A stretch of 41,404 nucleotides of DNA from an uncultured Oscillospiraceae bacterium (GCA_905234855.1 CAJOIU010000020.1:1-41404); one strand, 5' to 3'. Positions 14,352 through 22,419 are shown, numbered from the stretch's first letter. Made by a program: numbers and translations. The notes: generated by a model not told the origin, from the sequence alone.

Positions 14352-17051
14352 TCAGAAGCACACCTTGCAGCGCACGTAGCCCTGTGCGTCCGCCTCTCCC
14401 AGCGTTGTGGTGAAGTAGTTTTTCATGCCGGAGCAGTTGCTTCTCAGGTGGGTCTTATGCCCGCTGGTGCTGACATAGACCGTTGTGTTCTGATCATAGC
14501 TCACGCTGGTGGGTGCCGTTCCGGCCGATGTTGAGCCGGAGGTATCGTCCGTCGGCAGGGCTGTGGCCGCCGCGGTCGTCGTGGACGCCGCTTTCTTGCA
14601 GGTGACGGATTTCACGCTGCTGTAAGCGGATACCACGGCGGACGCGGATGGCTTCGCGCCGCTGTTGGCCGTGACCTTGTAATAGTAAGTCTTCCCTGCT
14701 TCCGCGGCCGAATGAGTGAAGCTCGTGCCGGTCACGGTCTTCAGCGACTTGAACGTCCCGGTCTTGCTGGCGGCATAGTATACGGTATAGCTCTTCGCGC
14801 CGTCCGCCTCCGTCCACGAAAGCACCGGCTTGCCCTTGGTGTTCAGCTTCGCCGTCAGCGTGGGTCTCGCCAGTCCGCACACCGCCGACCGGACGGCGCT
14901 GTAGGCGGATGTTTTCGTGGATGTGCTCACCTTGGCGGTGCTGTTTGCCGTGACCTTATAGTAATAGGTCTTCCCCGCCTTCGCCGTCGTATCGGTAAAG
15001 GTCTTGCCGGTCACGGTCTTGATGGCTTTATATGTGCCGCTTTTGCTCACCGTGCGGTACACGGTATAGCTCTTCGCGCCGTCCACAGCCCCCCACGTCA
15101 GCTTAGGCTTGCCGCTGGCAGCCGTGACGGAGACCTTGACCGTGGGTCGCGCAAGGCCGCATACAGCCGTCTTGACCGCGCTTTTGACTGAGCGGTTATA
15201 GGAACCGGATACGTTCTCGGCGTTATTGGCAACGACCTTATAGTAATACGTCTTGCCGACCTCGGCCTTGGCATGTGTGAAGCTCGTGCCGGTCACGGTC
15301 TTCAGCGCATTATACGTTCCGCTCTTGCTTGTGGCATAGTATACGGTATAGCTTCTCGCGCCGTCCACCTCCGACCATGTCAGCTTCGGCTTGCCGCTGG
15401 CAGCCGTGACGGAGACCTTGACCGTGGGTCGCGCCAGCCTGCACCAGACGATGTCGGTCTGTGCCGCCGCCGAACGAACGGTGGACTCCGCCTTGGTTGC
15501 GGCGTTGTTCGCCACGACCCGATAGTAGTAGGACTCGTTTGCCTCCGCCTTGGTATGCGTGACGGTCGTTTCCGTCACCGTCTTCAGCGTCACATAGGGG
15601 CCGACCTTGCCGACCATATAAAGCACCGTATAGCTTTTGGCGCCGTCCACCTCCGACCACGACAGCACCGGCTTGCCGGTGGCAGCGTCGTGAGTGACCG
15701 TGACCTTCGGCTGCGCCAGCTTACAAGTCGCGGATTTCGGCTCGCTCTGGACGGAGTTCGTCTTTTCCGTACTGCCGATCGCCGCGACCTTGTAGTAATA
15801 GGTCTTGCCCGGCTCGGTATTATTGCTCAAATCCGTGTAGCTGGTGCCGGTCACGCCCTTCTTGATAAGCTTGTAGTCGCCGTTCTTGCTCGTAGAGCGG
15901 TAGACCGAATAGCTTTCGGCGCCCGTGACCTCCTTCCACGAGACCTTGATCTTGCCGCTGGACGCCGCGTTCGTCAGCGTCACCATCGGCTGCGCCAGCT
16001 TACAAGTCGCGGATTTCGGCTCGCTCTGGGCAGAGTTCGCCGCGCTGGTTTTGCCCACCGCCACAACCTTATAGTAATAGGTCTTGCCCGGCTCGATATT
16101 CTTGCTCGTGTCCGTGTAGCTGGTGCCGGTCAGCCCCTTCTTGATGAGGGTGTAGGTCTTGGTATCGCTCGAATAGCGATAGACCGAATAGCTGTCGGCA
16201 CCTGTGATTTTCTTCCACGAGACCATGATCTTGCCCGTGGAGGCCACGGTGGAGAGGGTCACCACCGGCTGCGCCAGCGTACAGGTAACGGAGACCGCAT
16301 CGCTCTGCGCCGAGGCGCGATACCCCGGCAGGGGATCGGCCGCGACCTTGTAGAAATATGTATTCCCGGCGGTCGCCTCGCTGTGGGTCAGCTTGGTGTC
16401 CTCCGTCGTGCCAAGCTTCGTGAAGCTCCCCTTCTCGCTCGCCGCGTAATACACCGTATACGACGCCGCGCCTTCCACTTCCTCCCACTCGATCTGCGGC
16501 TTGCCGGTAGGTTCCAGCACGTTCGCTGCGATCATCGGCGCTTCCAGCTCGATCAGCAGCGCCTCGTTGCCCTCGCCGATCTCGATCGCGGAAGGATCCC
16601 CCTCAAAATCGACGTATTCCAGCGCATTGCACCCGGCAAAGGCGAACTCCTCGACCACCGCCATGCTCTCGGGGAAATAGATCTGTGTCAGCGATCCGCA
16701 GGCGTAGAAGGCGCGGATGCCGATCCGCTCCATAGTGGAGGGCAGCTCGGCGTATTCCAGATTCCAGCATTCGTAGAACGCCTCGCTGCCGATGCTCGTA
16801 ACGCCCTCGTCGATGACGACCGAGGTGATCTCATCCCGCACATCGAACCATGGCGGGGCGGGCGCCTCCTCCGCGAAATAGTGCATGGTATAGAAATCCC
16901 ACATCTCGCCCTCGCCGCTGATATAGAGGACGCCATCCTCCAGCGACCATGTCAGGTCGTCGCCGCAGGCGGAATCATCCGCCAGCGCCGACAGCGGCAG
17001 CAGCGAGAAGCACAGCAAAAGTGCCAGAACAAAGGATACTGTTCGCTTCAT
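14352..17051 (-). CDS. Secreted BspA-like leucine-rich / fibronectin III repeat protein
   Basis: 899 aa. Signal peptide at residues 1-24 ending SALA. Residues about 70-150 form a short BspA-type LRR_5 block (SIGSEAFYECWNLEY, IGIRAFYACGSLTQI, VEEFAFAGCNALEY). Seven Fn3-like repeats of about 93 aa follow (about 171-820), each with W..V.GA.SY.VY and GKTYYYKV, joined by C(K/G/T/R)LA(Q/R)P linkers. A Thr/Ser/Ala spacer leads to a C-terminal module (VYVSTSGHKTHLRSNCSG, then YVRCKVCF) that resembles the small Cys/His metal-binding ends of clostridial secreted proteins. No LPXTG or SLH anchor is seen. Likely adhesin or surface scaffold. Last gene of an operon, 25 bases after the ATP-grasp gene. Confidence 0.88.
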   Translation of the reverse strand: MKRTVSFVLALLLCFSLLPLSALADDSACGDDLTWSLEDGVLYISGEGEMWDFYTMHYFAEEAPAPPWFDVRDEITSVVIDEGVTSIGSEAFYECWNLEYAELPSTMERIGIRAFYACGSLTQIYFPESMAVVEEFAFAGCNALEYVDFEGDPSAIEIGEGNEALLIELEAPMIAANVLEPTGKPQIEWEEVEGAASYTVYYAASEKGSFTKLGTTEDTKLTHSEATAGNTYFYKVAADPLPGYRASAQSDAVSVTCTLAQPVVTLSTVASTGKIMVSWKKITGADSYSVYRYSSDTKTYTLIKKGLTGTSYTDTSKNIEPGKTYYYKVVAVGKTSAANSAQSEPKSATCKLAQPMVTLTNAASSGKIKVSWKEVTGAESYSVYRSTSKNGDYKLIKKGVTGTSYTDLSNNTEPGKTYYYKVAAIGSTEKTNSVQSEPKSATCKLAQPKVTVTHDAATGKPVLSWSEVDGAKSYTVLYMVGKVGPYVTLKTVTETTVTHTKAEANESYYYRVVANNAATKAESTVRSAAAQTDIVWCRLARPTVKVSVTAASGKPKLTWSEVDGARSYTVYYATSKSGTYNALKTVTGTSFTHAKAEVGKTYYYKVVANNAENVSGSYNRSVKSAVKTAVCGLARPTVKVSVTAASGKPKLTWGAVDGAKSYTVYRTVSKSGTYKAIKTVTGKTFTDTTAKAGKTYYYKVTANSTAKVSTSTKTSAYSAVRSAVCGLARPTLTAKLNTKGKPVLSWTEADGAKSYTVYYAASKTGTFKSLKTVTGTSFTHSAAEAGKTYYYKVTANSGAKPSASAVVSAYSSVKSVTCKKAASTTTAAATALPTDDTSGSTSAGTAPTSVSYDQNTTVYVSTSGHKTHLRSNCSGMKNYFTTTLGEADAQGYVRCKVCF
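14589..16541 (-). repeat. Seven-copy Fn3-type coding repeat array
   Basis: About 280 bp per unit. Some copies are nearly identical at the DNA level: the block at 15106-15151 recurs at 15388-15433 (offset 282) and the block at 15709-15750 recurs at 15988-16029 (offset 279). This points to recent unit duplication and makes the array prone to copy-number change. Confidence 0.8.
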
Positions 17052-17076
17052 GATCCGATTCTCCTATCCAAGTTTT

Positions 17077-18105
17077 TTACCGCTCGAACTCGGGGACATA
17101 TTTCCGGAACACCGGCAGCATACCGATGCCGTCCGGCGTCTGGGGGACATGCTGATAGAAAAGGTAATCCGTAAAATCGTTGCCCTCCACGATGGCGGGG
17201 CCGTCCGGCGTGATGCCCACGTCCCAGCCCACATAGCGCAGGGTGGGCGTGACCATGGCCGCCTCGCAGCACATCTCGCAGGCCTCCTTGAAATAGGGGA
17301 TCTTATAGCCGACGAGCTGCTTGCCGGAGGTGGGATGAACGGTGAAGGTCTCGCGCAGATACCCCTCGCCGATGACCGCCGGCCAGTCCACCGTGCCGGT
17401 ATCCACGTTCACGCGGCAGCCGATGCCGCCGGGGCCGTAGTTATCGACGCATACGTCCTTCGTGCCGAATTTCTGCACGGCATAGATGACGTGGGGCGCG
17501 CCGCCCGAATCGATGAGGGTGATGATACGGATGCAGTTGAGGGACGAGGGATTGAACTCCGCCTGCTCCGGGTGCTGCCGCAGGCATTCCTCGCATACGC
17601 CGACGCCCTGCGCGCGCATATCCGCCAAAAAGCCCTCCCGCCCCCTGGCGGGGTCGTAGTCATAGATAAAGCAGCCGTGGCCGCAGGCGCCGTCCGTGGG
17701 CTTGCAGAACATATGCGGGTGCTTTTCGATAAATGCGTCGATCTCCGCCTCCGAAGCCTCGGAGAGCGCCAGCACGTCCCGCTTCATGAATTTCCCGTAT
17801 AACCGGGCAAATTCCCCCTTGTTGTCCAGCACATGGGCGTCCCGCTCGTCGTTGAGGGTATCCATGAGCTTCCGGCTCACCACACGGGTGACCATGGTGG
17901 CGCGCTGCTCGTCGGTGAGGTCGTACATGCCGAACTGGATATAGTCGTGATAGCCGCAGCCATAGCGCCGGGCGCAGCGGATCATATCCGCCGTCAGCCA
18001 CAGCTTGCTGCGCCCGCTGATCTCGTGGGCGCGGTCGAGGATCGGCTTGAAGCGCTTGAGGCGCATGCCGCTCAACACGCGGACATAGTAGGCAAATTTG
18101 TTCAT
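17077..18105 (-). CDS. Sugar-transfer-associated ATP-grasp protein
   Basis: 342 aa. It matches the ATPgrasp_ST family: an N-terminal helical segment (KFAYYVRVLSGMRLKRFKPILDRAHEISGRS), nucleotide-binding loop KPTDGACGHGCFIY near residues 135-148, LNCIRIITL, and the C-terminal VGWDVGITPDGPAIVEGND magnesium/ATP segment. Family members ligate a carboxylate to an amine or alcohol during surface polysaccharide or peptide modification; the substrate is unknown. It lies 22 bases after the mrp stop and 25 before the Fn3-protein gene. Co-transcription hints at cell-surface modification. AAGGAGG precedes ATG 18105. Confidence 0.87.
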   Translation of the reverse strand: MNKFAYYVRVLSGMRLKRFKPILDRAHEISGRSKLWLTADMIRCARRYGCGYHDYIQFGMYDLTDEQRATMVTRVVSRKLMDTLNDERDAHVLDNKGEFARLYGKFMKRDVLALSEASEAEIDAFIEKHPHMFCKPTDGACGHGCFIYDYDPARGREGFLADMRAQGVGVCEECLRQHPEQAEFNPSSLNCIRIITLIDSGGAPHVIYAVQKFGTKDVCVDNYGPGGIGCRVNVDTGTVDWPAVIGEGYLRETFTVHPTSGKQLVGYKIPYFKEACEMCCEAAMVTPTLRYVGWDVGITPDGPAIVEGNDFTDYLFYQHVPQTPDGIGMLPVFRKYVPEFER

Positions 18106-18127
18106 CGTGCCTCCTTATCCGCTATGC

Positions 18128-18949
18128 TCACAGCTTCTGGGAAAAATCCCACAGGGCGGACACGTCCGCTTCCTCCACCATGCCCCGGTCACAGGCGGCG
18201 GCAAGCGTCGGATTGATGGGGAGCTTCACGGTGTTTTCCACACCGAAGCGGGCGGCGATCTCCTCGATATGGCTGTCACCGAAGATAGGCAGCTTCTGTC
18301 CGCAGCAGGGGCATTCATACCAGCTCATGTTCTCCACCATGCCCACGATGGGGATATTGAGCATCTTGGCCATATTGACCGCCTTTTCCACGATCATGGA
18401 GACGAGATCCTGCGGCGTCGTGACGACCACGATGCCGTCCACCGGCAGGGACTGGAACACGGTCAGCGGCACGTCGCCCGTGCCGGGAGGCATGTCCACG
18501 AACATGTAATCCACGTCGCCCCATACAACATCCGTCCAGAACTGCTTCACCGTTCCGGCGAGGATCGGGCCCCGCCATACGACGGGATCGGTCTCGTTTT
18601 CCAAGAGAAGGTTGATGCTCATGACCTTCACGCCGCCGGGCGTCTGGGGCGCGATGATGCCGAACTCGTCTCCCATGGGACGCTCATGCATACCGAAGGC
18701 CATGGGGATCGAGGGGCCGGTGATATCCGCGTCGAGCACGGCCGCCTTCCTGCCCGCCTTCGCGGCGCTCACGGCCAGCAGGGACGTGACCATGGATTTG
18801 CCGACGCCGCCCTTGCCGCTCATCACGGCGATGACCTTGCCCACATAGGACTTGGGGTTCAGCTCCTCCAAAAAGCTCTGGGGCGCCTGACGGCCGGCGC
18901 ATTCCTCGCCGCAGCTCTCGCACTTGCTGGGGGTGCAGTCTTCATTCAT
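18128..18949 (-). CDS. mrp: Mrp/NBP35 (ApbC) family iron-sulfur carrier ATPase
   Basis: 273 aa from ATG 18949 with AGGAGA upstream; the longer open frame to 19576 is antisense to deoD. N-terminal cysteines (C..CESCGEEC) resemble Nbp35-type clusters; the deviant Walker A is GKGGVGKS (45-52), followed by LDADITGPSIP and DMPPGTGD. CPCC near residue 220 is the bridging-cluster CxxC motif. It binds and passes on Fe-S clusters in the cytoplasm. It lacks the DUF59 domain of long Mrp forms. First gene of the mrp, ATP-grasp, Fn3-protein operon, facing away from deoD. Confidence 0.92.
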   Translation of the reverse strand: MNEDCTPSKCESCGEECAGRQAPQSFLEELNPKSYVGKVIAVMSGKGGVGKSMVTSLLAVSAAKAGRKAAVLDADITGPSIPMAFGMHERPMGDEFGIIAPQTPGGVKVMSINLLLENETDPVVWRGPILAGTVKQFWTDVVWGDVDYMFVDMPPGTGDVPLTVFQSLPVDGIVVVTTPQDLVSMIVEKAVNMAKMLNIPIVGMVENMSWYECPCCGQKLPIFGDSHIEEIAARFGVENTVKLPINPTLAAACDRGMVEEADVSALWDFSQKL

Positions 18950-19024
18950 ATCCGATATCTCCTGTCGCTTATTTTTTTCGTATGCTTTACCGGCGGCTTT
19001 CCCGCCCGATTTATGCCAAAACAT

Positions 19025-19053
19025 AGTATATCCATCCTGCCCGGCTTTGTCAA
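19025..19053 (-). promoter_or_regulatory. Promoter of the mrp operon
   Basis: On the minus strand TTGACA (plus 19048-19053) and TATACT (plus 19025-19030) are 17 bases apart. The -35 box is one arm of the dyad TGTCAAT-TCG-ATTGACA (19048-19064), shared with the divergent deoD promoter. Confidence 0.75.
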
Positions 19054-19058
19054 TTCGA

Positions 19059-19087
19059 TTGACAGCCGCCGCCGGAAAACGTAAAAT
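19059..19087 (+). promoter_or_regulatory. Promoter of deoD
   Basis: TTGACA (19059-19064) and TAAAAT (19082-19087) with 17 bases between. Only five bases separate its -35 box from that of the mrp promoter, so the two polymerases cannot both bind. Confidence 0.75.
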
Positions 19088-19117
19088 AGAGTTAATAAAA
19101 CAACGAGGAGGATCACC

Positions 19118-19855
19118 ATGAACCCCTATCCCACGCCCCATATCGACGCGGCGCCTGCCGATTTTGCCGAGACGGTCCTCATGCCCGGCGACCCGCTGCG
19201 CTCCAAATTCATTGCCGAGAATTTCCTCACCGCTCCGAAGCTCGTGAACAACGTCCGCGGCGTGCAGGGCTATACCGGCGCCTATCGCGGCGTGCCCGTT
19301 TCCGTCATGGCCAGCGGCATGGGCATGCCCTCCATCGGCATCTACAGCTATGAGCTTTATAACTTCTTCGGCGTGGAGAATATCCTCCGCGTCGGCTCCG
19401 CGGGCGCCATCGGCGCGCATATCCATGTGCGGGACATCCTGTTCGGGCAGGGCGCCTGCACTACCTCCCGCTATGCCCATACCTTCCATCTGCCCGGAGA
19501 TTTCGCCCCCATCGCGGACTGGAAGCTGCTCGCCGCCGCCGTAGGCCACGCGGAGGAGATGGGGCTTTCCTATCACGTCGGCAATCTTCTCTCAAGCGAC
19601 GTATTCTATAACGACGTATCCGACCTCGCGCCGGAGGCCATGCCCGCCGCCCGCTGGGGCAAGATGGGCGTCATGGCCATCGAGATGGAGGCCGCCGCGC
19701 TGTATATGAACGCCGCCCGGGCGGGCAAGCGCGCCCTCGCGATCTGCACCGTCTCGGATCACGTCGTAACCGGCGAATCCCTCCCCGCGCAGGAGCGGCA
19801 GGATTCCTTCACCGATATGATGGAGCTTGCTCTTCGCACCGCCGCCGATTTCTGA
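19118..19855 (+). CDS. deoD: Purine-nucleoside phosphorylase, DeoD type
   Basis: 245 aa, the usual size. Family marks: LMPGDPLRSKFIAE near residue 21 (phosphate binding), SGMGMPSIGIYSYEL, RVGSAGAIG, and near residues 175-182 AIEMEAAALY, with the catalytic aspartate in TVSDH. It reversibly cleaves purine (deoxy)nucleosides with phosphate to base and sugar-1-phosphate in salvage. Hexameric, cytoplasmic. GAGGAGG precedes ATG 19118. Monocistronic. Confidence 0.96.
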   Translation: MNPYPTPHIDAAPADFAETVLMPGDPLRSKFIAENFLTAPKLVNNVRGVQGYTGAYRGVPVSVMASGMGMPSIGIYSYELYNFFGVENILRVGSAGAIGAHIHVRDILFGQGACTTSRYAHTFHLPGDFAPIADWKLLAAAVGHAEEMGLSYHVGNLLSSDVFYNDVSDLAPEAMPAARWGKMGVMAIEMEAAALYMNAARAGKRALAICTVSDHVVTGESLPAQERQDSFTDMMELALRTAADF

Positions 19856-19862
19856 TCCCGCT

Positions 19863-19903
19863 AAAAAACGCATCCCGCCGCTGACCGGCAGGATGCGTTT
19901 TTT
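19863..19903. terminator. Bidirectional terminator between deoD and Ldh_2 gene
   Basis: AAAAAACGCATCC (19863-19875) pairs with GGATGCGTTTTTT (19891-19903) around a 15-base loop. It serves both convergent genes. Confidence 0.9.
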
Positions 19904-19920
19904 CATGCTTCGGCGGAGTA

Positions 19921-21066
19921 TCAGTCCTCGAAGGGGAACTTATAAGGCAGGTTGTATTGGTCGCGCACGGCGATAAATTCCTTCTGCACGGCCTCTCCCA
20001 CGGGCACGCCCTTGTCGGCGCGGAAGACGCTCGTCATATACGCCTTCTCGCCCGCGGTGAAGATGCGGGGCTGGCCGGGAGCCTTCTCGGAGGCGCGGAG
20101 CTGGCGGAGGATATCGCCGCAGGTCTTGCGGAAGGAATCCTGCCCGAGGAACGCATCCGGGTCGATCACGATGAAGAAGTGACCGAGGTGATAGGGCTGC
20201 TTCTCCCCGTTTTCGCCGATGCCGGAAAGCGCCTTCAAAAACGCGCCGCCCTGCAGCGCCGCGGAGAGCACCTCCACCACGGTGGCGTAGCCGTAGCCCT
20301 TATAGCCCGCCAGCTCCTCGCCGATGCCGCCGAGGGGCGCGAGGGCGGCCTTTCCCTTCGTGAGATCCACAAGGATCTGGTCGCTGTCCGTCATGGCGGA
20401 GCCGTCGTGGCCGATGACCATGCCCGCCGGGGTGGGCATACCGCTGCGGGAATAGAACTCGATCTTGCCCCGCTGGGTGATGGAGGTGGCGCAGTCGAGG
20501 CAGAAGGGGAACGGCTCGTCCGTGGGCATGGCGATCGTCAAGGGGTTTGTGCCGAGCATGTTCTCCACGCCGAAGGTGGGCGCGATGGAGGGACGGGCGT
20601 TCGTGCCGGTGATGCCGATCATGCCCTCGTCCGTGGCCATGGTCGCCCAATAGCCCGCGATGCCGTAATGGGTGGAGTTGCGGATGGCGCCCATGGCGAT
20701 GCCATAGGTCTTGGCCTTCTCGATGAGGGATTTCATCATCTTATACGAGGCCACCATGCCCATGCCGTCGTGGGCGTCGGCCACGACGGTGGTGGGGGTC
20801 TCCCGCAGGATCTCATACTCCGTCACCGGGTTCTGGATCCCGGCGTTGATGCGGTCGATATAGATGGGCTTGAAGCGGTTGCAGCCGTGGCTCTCGATGC
20901 CGCGGCGGTCGCTCTCCATGAGGACGTCCGCGCAGATGGCGGCATCCTCCGCCGGAACGCCCACAGCCTTGAAGGCGTCCGTCATGAAGCTCCCGATCAG
21001 CTCCCAAGGCACATACGGTCTGGTTTCGGGGTCCTTTTCCATATTGAGGTCGGTGATCTGTGCCAT
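19921..21066 (-). CDS. Ldh_2 family malate/L-lactate-type dehydrogenase
   Basis: 381 aa. The Ldh_2 family (malate/L-sulfolactate/ureidoglycolate dehydrogenases) is shown by DRRGIESHGCNRF near residue 54, NSTHYGIAGYWATMA, GTNPLTIAMPTDEPFPFCLD, and GYKGYGYATVVEVLSAAL. The histidine of STHYG is the catalytic base in the family. NAD(P)-dependent oxidation of a 2-hydroxyacid is expected; the exact substrate cannot be assigned. It is the third gene behind the barnase and barstar-redox genes, 27 bases after the latter, with its own AAAGGAGAG. Confidence 0.9.
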   Translation of the reverse strand: MAQITDLNMEKDPETRPYVPWELIGSFMTDAFKAVGVPAEDAAICADVLMESDRRGIESHGCNRFKPIYIDRINAGIQNPVTEYEILRETPTTVVADAHDGMGMVASYKMMKSLIEKAKTYGIAMGAIRNSTHYGIAGYWATMATDEGMIGITGTNARPSIAPTFGVENMLGTNPLTIAMPTDEPFPFCLDCATSITQRGKIEFYSRSGMPTPAGMVIGHDGSAMTDSDQILVDLTKGKAALAPLGGIGEELAGYKGYGYATVVEVLSAALQGGAFLKALSGIGENGEKQPYHLGHFFIVIDPDAFLGQDSFRKTCGDILRQLRASEKAPGQPRIFTAGEKAYMTSVFRADKGVPVGEAVQKEFIAVRDQYNLPYKFPFED

Positions 21067-21093
21067 AGTATTGCTCTCCTTTTTGGGTTTTTA

Positions 21094-21756
21094 TTACAGT
21101 CTTCCCGTCTCGCGCAGCAGCGCTTCGACGAGGGATACGCATTCATAAACCATGCCGTCGCAATGGGCGGAGCGGTCGCCGCCCCGCTCGCGGTTGAGGC
21201 GCAGCAGGTCGCCGCAGTCGAACAGGCCGTCATGACGCTCCCGCAGCCGGCGGTAGTATTCCCCCACGGTCGCGGGATCCTCCGCGCCGAAGAGGCCGAG
21301 GGCCATGAGGCCGCCGGTGATCGCGCCGCATACGGAGGCGCGCTTCATGCCGCTGCCGAAATTCGCCGTGACCCGGCAGGCCGTTTCCGCGTCCATGCCC
21401 GCGTCCTCCGCGAAGGCGGCGATGACCGACTGGGCGCAGTTGTAGTGCCGCTCATGGCTTTCGCGCATCGCCCGCGCCCGGCGGAGGAACCGGCTCCCGC
21501 CCTCCTCCCACCGCACCGTTACGGAGGGCGGCAGATCGTCGAACACCCGGCGGAGCGCGGCGATATAGGCCGTCATGCCGCCGTCCGCCTGATCCGCGTT
21601 CCGGAAAACGATATCGCGGGGCGCGCCCTCGGACAAAACGTCGTGCAGCGCGTCAAGGTTATTCCCGTAATGCTCCGGCAGCGCCAGCGCCTCCCGCAGC
21701 AGCCCGTGGAGCTGCTCCCGGCTCGAAACGCCGGCCAGATCGATCTCACAGGTCAT
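21094..21756 (-). CDS. Barstar-like inhibitor fused to C_GCAxxG_C_C redox domain
   Basis: 220 aa. Residues 1-86 match barstar: EIDLAGVSSREQLHGLL, then ALPEHYGNNLDALHDVL, with D35 and D39 at the same positions as the barnase-binding aspartates of barstar; Y29 and W38 are both histidine here. Residues about 97-215 match the C_GCAxxG_C_C family: YNCAQSVIAAFAED (C107), ANFGSGM, VCGAITGGLMALGLFG (C143), then C181, C199 and C206. The family is thought redox-active. No signal peptide: cytoplasmic. Its GGGGAGG site lies inside the end of the barnase gene, whose stop is three bases before this ATG. Likely role: protect the cell from its own ribonuclease; why it carries a redox domain is unknown. Confidence 0.85.
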   Translation of the reverse strand: MTCEIDLAGVSSREQLHGLLREALALPEHYGNNLDALHDVLSEGAPRDIVFRNADQADGGMTAYIAALRRVFDDLPPSVTVRWEEGGSRFLRRARAMRESHERHYNCAQSVIAAFAEDAGMDAETACRVTANFGSGMKRASVCGAITGGLMALGLFGAEDPATVGEYYRRLRERHDGLFDCGDLLRLNRERGGDRSAHCDGMVYECVSLVEALLRETGRL

Positions 21757-21759
21757 AAC

Positions 21760-22326
21760 TCATTCCTCCCCGTAGAGCAGCGTAAAGCTCTCGTAATGGT
21801 CGTCCGTATAGTATATGAGCCCGTCGTTCGAATACACGATGCGCTTCGCGCCCCGGCCGGACGCGCCCGCGGTGTCGATGTCGCATTCGTGAAACTCCCG
21901 CCCCGGCGCTTCGGGCAGAAGCCCCTCGTAGTTGCCGAAGCGGTCGCCGCCGATGCTCTTGCCGGGGGCGTATGCCTCCAAGCCGCCGCCGCTCCAGCCA
22001 AGCGCCCGCGCCTCGTCCTTCGTGATGAAGTTGCCGGGCAGCTCGCCGTAGGTATGCAGGTAAAGCGCCACGGAGTCCTTATCGGAATACCAGCCCTCGG
22101 GATCGAGGGTCGGCGTTTCCGGCTCCGCGGGCGTTTCCGGCTCCGCGGGCGTTTCCGGCTCCGCGGGAGCGGCCGTTTCCTCCGCAGCCTCACGGATGAC
22201 CTCCGCCAGCTCCGCCGCGGCGTCCACCGCGGCAGCCACATCCTCCGTCTTGACGGCGCAGCCCGTCAGCAGCGTCAATGCAAGACACAGCGCCAGCAGC
22301 AGCGCCATGATCCGAGTTTGCTTCAT
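21760..22326 (-). CDS. Lipoprotein barnase-family ribonuclease
   Basis: 188 aa. A lipoprotein signal peptide with lipobox LTGC (C23), a helical Ala/Glu stretch, a linker with three perfect AEPETP-type repeats (about 55-72), then a barnase domain (79-186). Matches to barnase: ITKDEARALGW, PGKSIGGDRFGNYEG, and DDHYESFT. All catalytic residues known from barnase have counterparts: K103 (K27), E147 (E73), R158 and R162 (R83, R87) and H177 (H102), so it should be an active RNase held on the outer face of the membrane. Followed at once by a barstar-type gene. It might serve nutrient RNA degradation or competition. Confidence 0.9.
   Translation of the reverse strand: MKQTRIMALLLALCLALTLLTGCAVKTEDVAAAVDAAAELAEVIREAAEETAAPAEPETPAEPETPAEPETPTLDPEGWYSDKDSVALYLHTYGELPGNFITKDEARALGWSGGGLEAYAPGKSIGGDRFGNYEGLLPEAPGREFHECDIDTAGASGRGAKRIVYSNDGLIYYTDDHYESFTLLYGEE
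22113..22166. repeat. Three perfect 18-bp tandem repeats in the barnase linker
   Basis: The unit GCGTTTCCGGCTCCGCGG occurs at 22113, 22131 and 22149 (plus strand). Each adds one six-residue Glu/Pro-rich step to the linker between the lipid anchor and the nuclease, so slippage would change reach without breaking the frame. Confidence 0.85.
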
Positions 22327-22358
22327 AACCGTTTCTCCCGTATTATCTGATCGTTCCT

Positions 22359-22387
22359 ATGATACCGCATCTTCTTCGCTTTCGCAA
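22359..22387 (-). promoter_or_regulatory. Promoter of the barnase operon
   Basis: On minus, TTGCGA (plus 22382-22387), 17 bases, TATCAT (plus 22359-22364). GGGAGAAA lies ahead of ATG 22326. Confidence 0.55.
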
Positions 22388-22390
22388 GGC

Positions 22391-22419
22391 TGGATTCTGT
22401 CCGTCTTATATGCTATAAT
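22391..22419 (+). promoter_or_regulatory. Promoter of the GT4 gene
   Basis: TATAAT at 22414-22419 has a TGC extension immediately upstream (extended -10). A weak -35, TGGATT, lies 17 bases ahead. Confidence 0.6.

Noticed and set aside
14589-16541. Regular repeats considered as a CRISPR array or non-coding tandem repeat
   Set aside because: Units are about 280 bp, in frame and encode an Fn3 fold; no short palindromic repeats or unique spacers.
15273-17174. 633-aa plus-strand open frame across the Fn3 repeats
   Set aside because: Antisense shadow of the secreted repeat protein; its apparent internal repeats mirror the Fn3 units.
21094-22326. Barnase-barstar pair as an ordinary intracellular toxin-antitoxin module
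   Set aside because: The nuclease has a lipoprotein signal with a lipobox cysteine, so it acts outside the cell; barstar more likely serves as immunity before export.
19957-22350. 797-aa plus-strand open frame across the Ldh_2, barstar and barnase genes
   Set aside because: Antisense shadow of three genes with clear family matches; spans their gaps only because stops are rare in GC-rich DNA.
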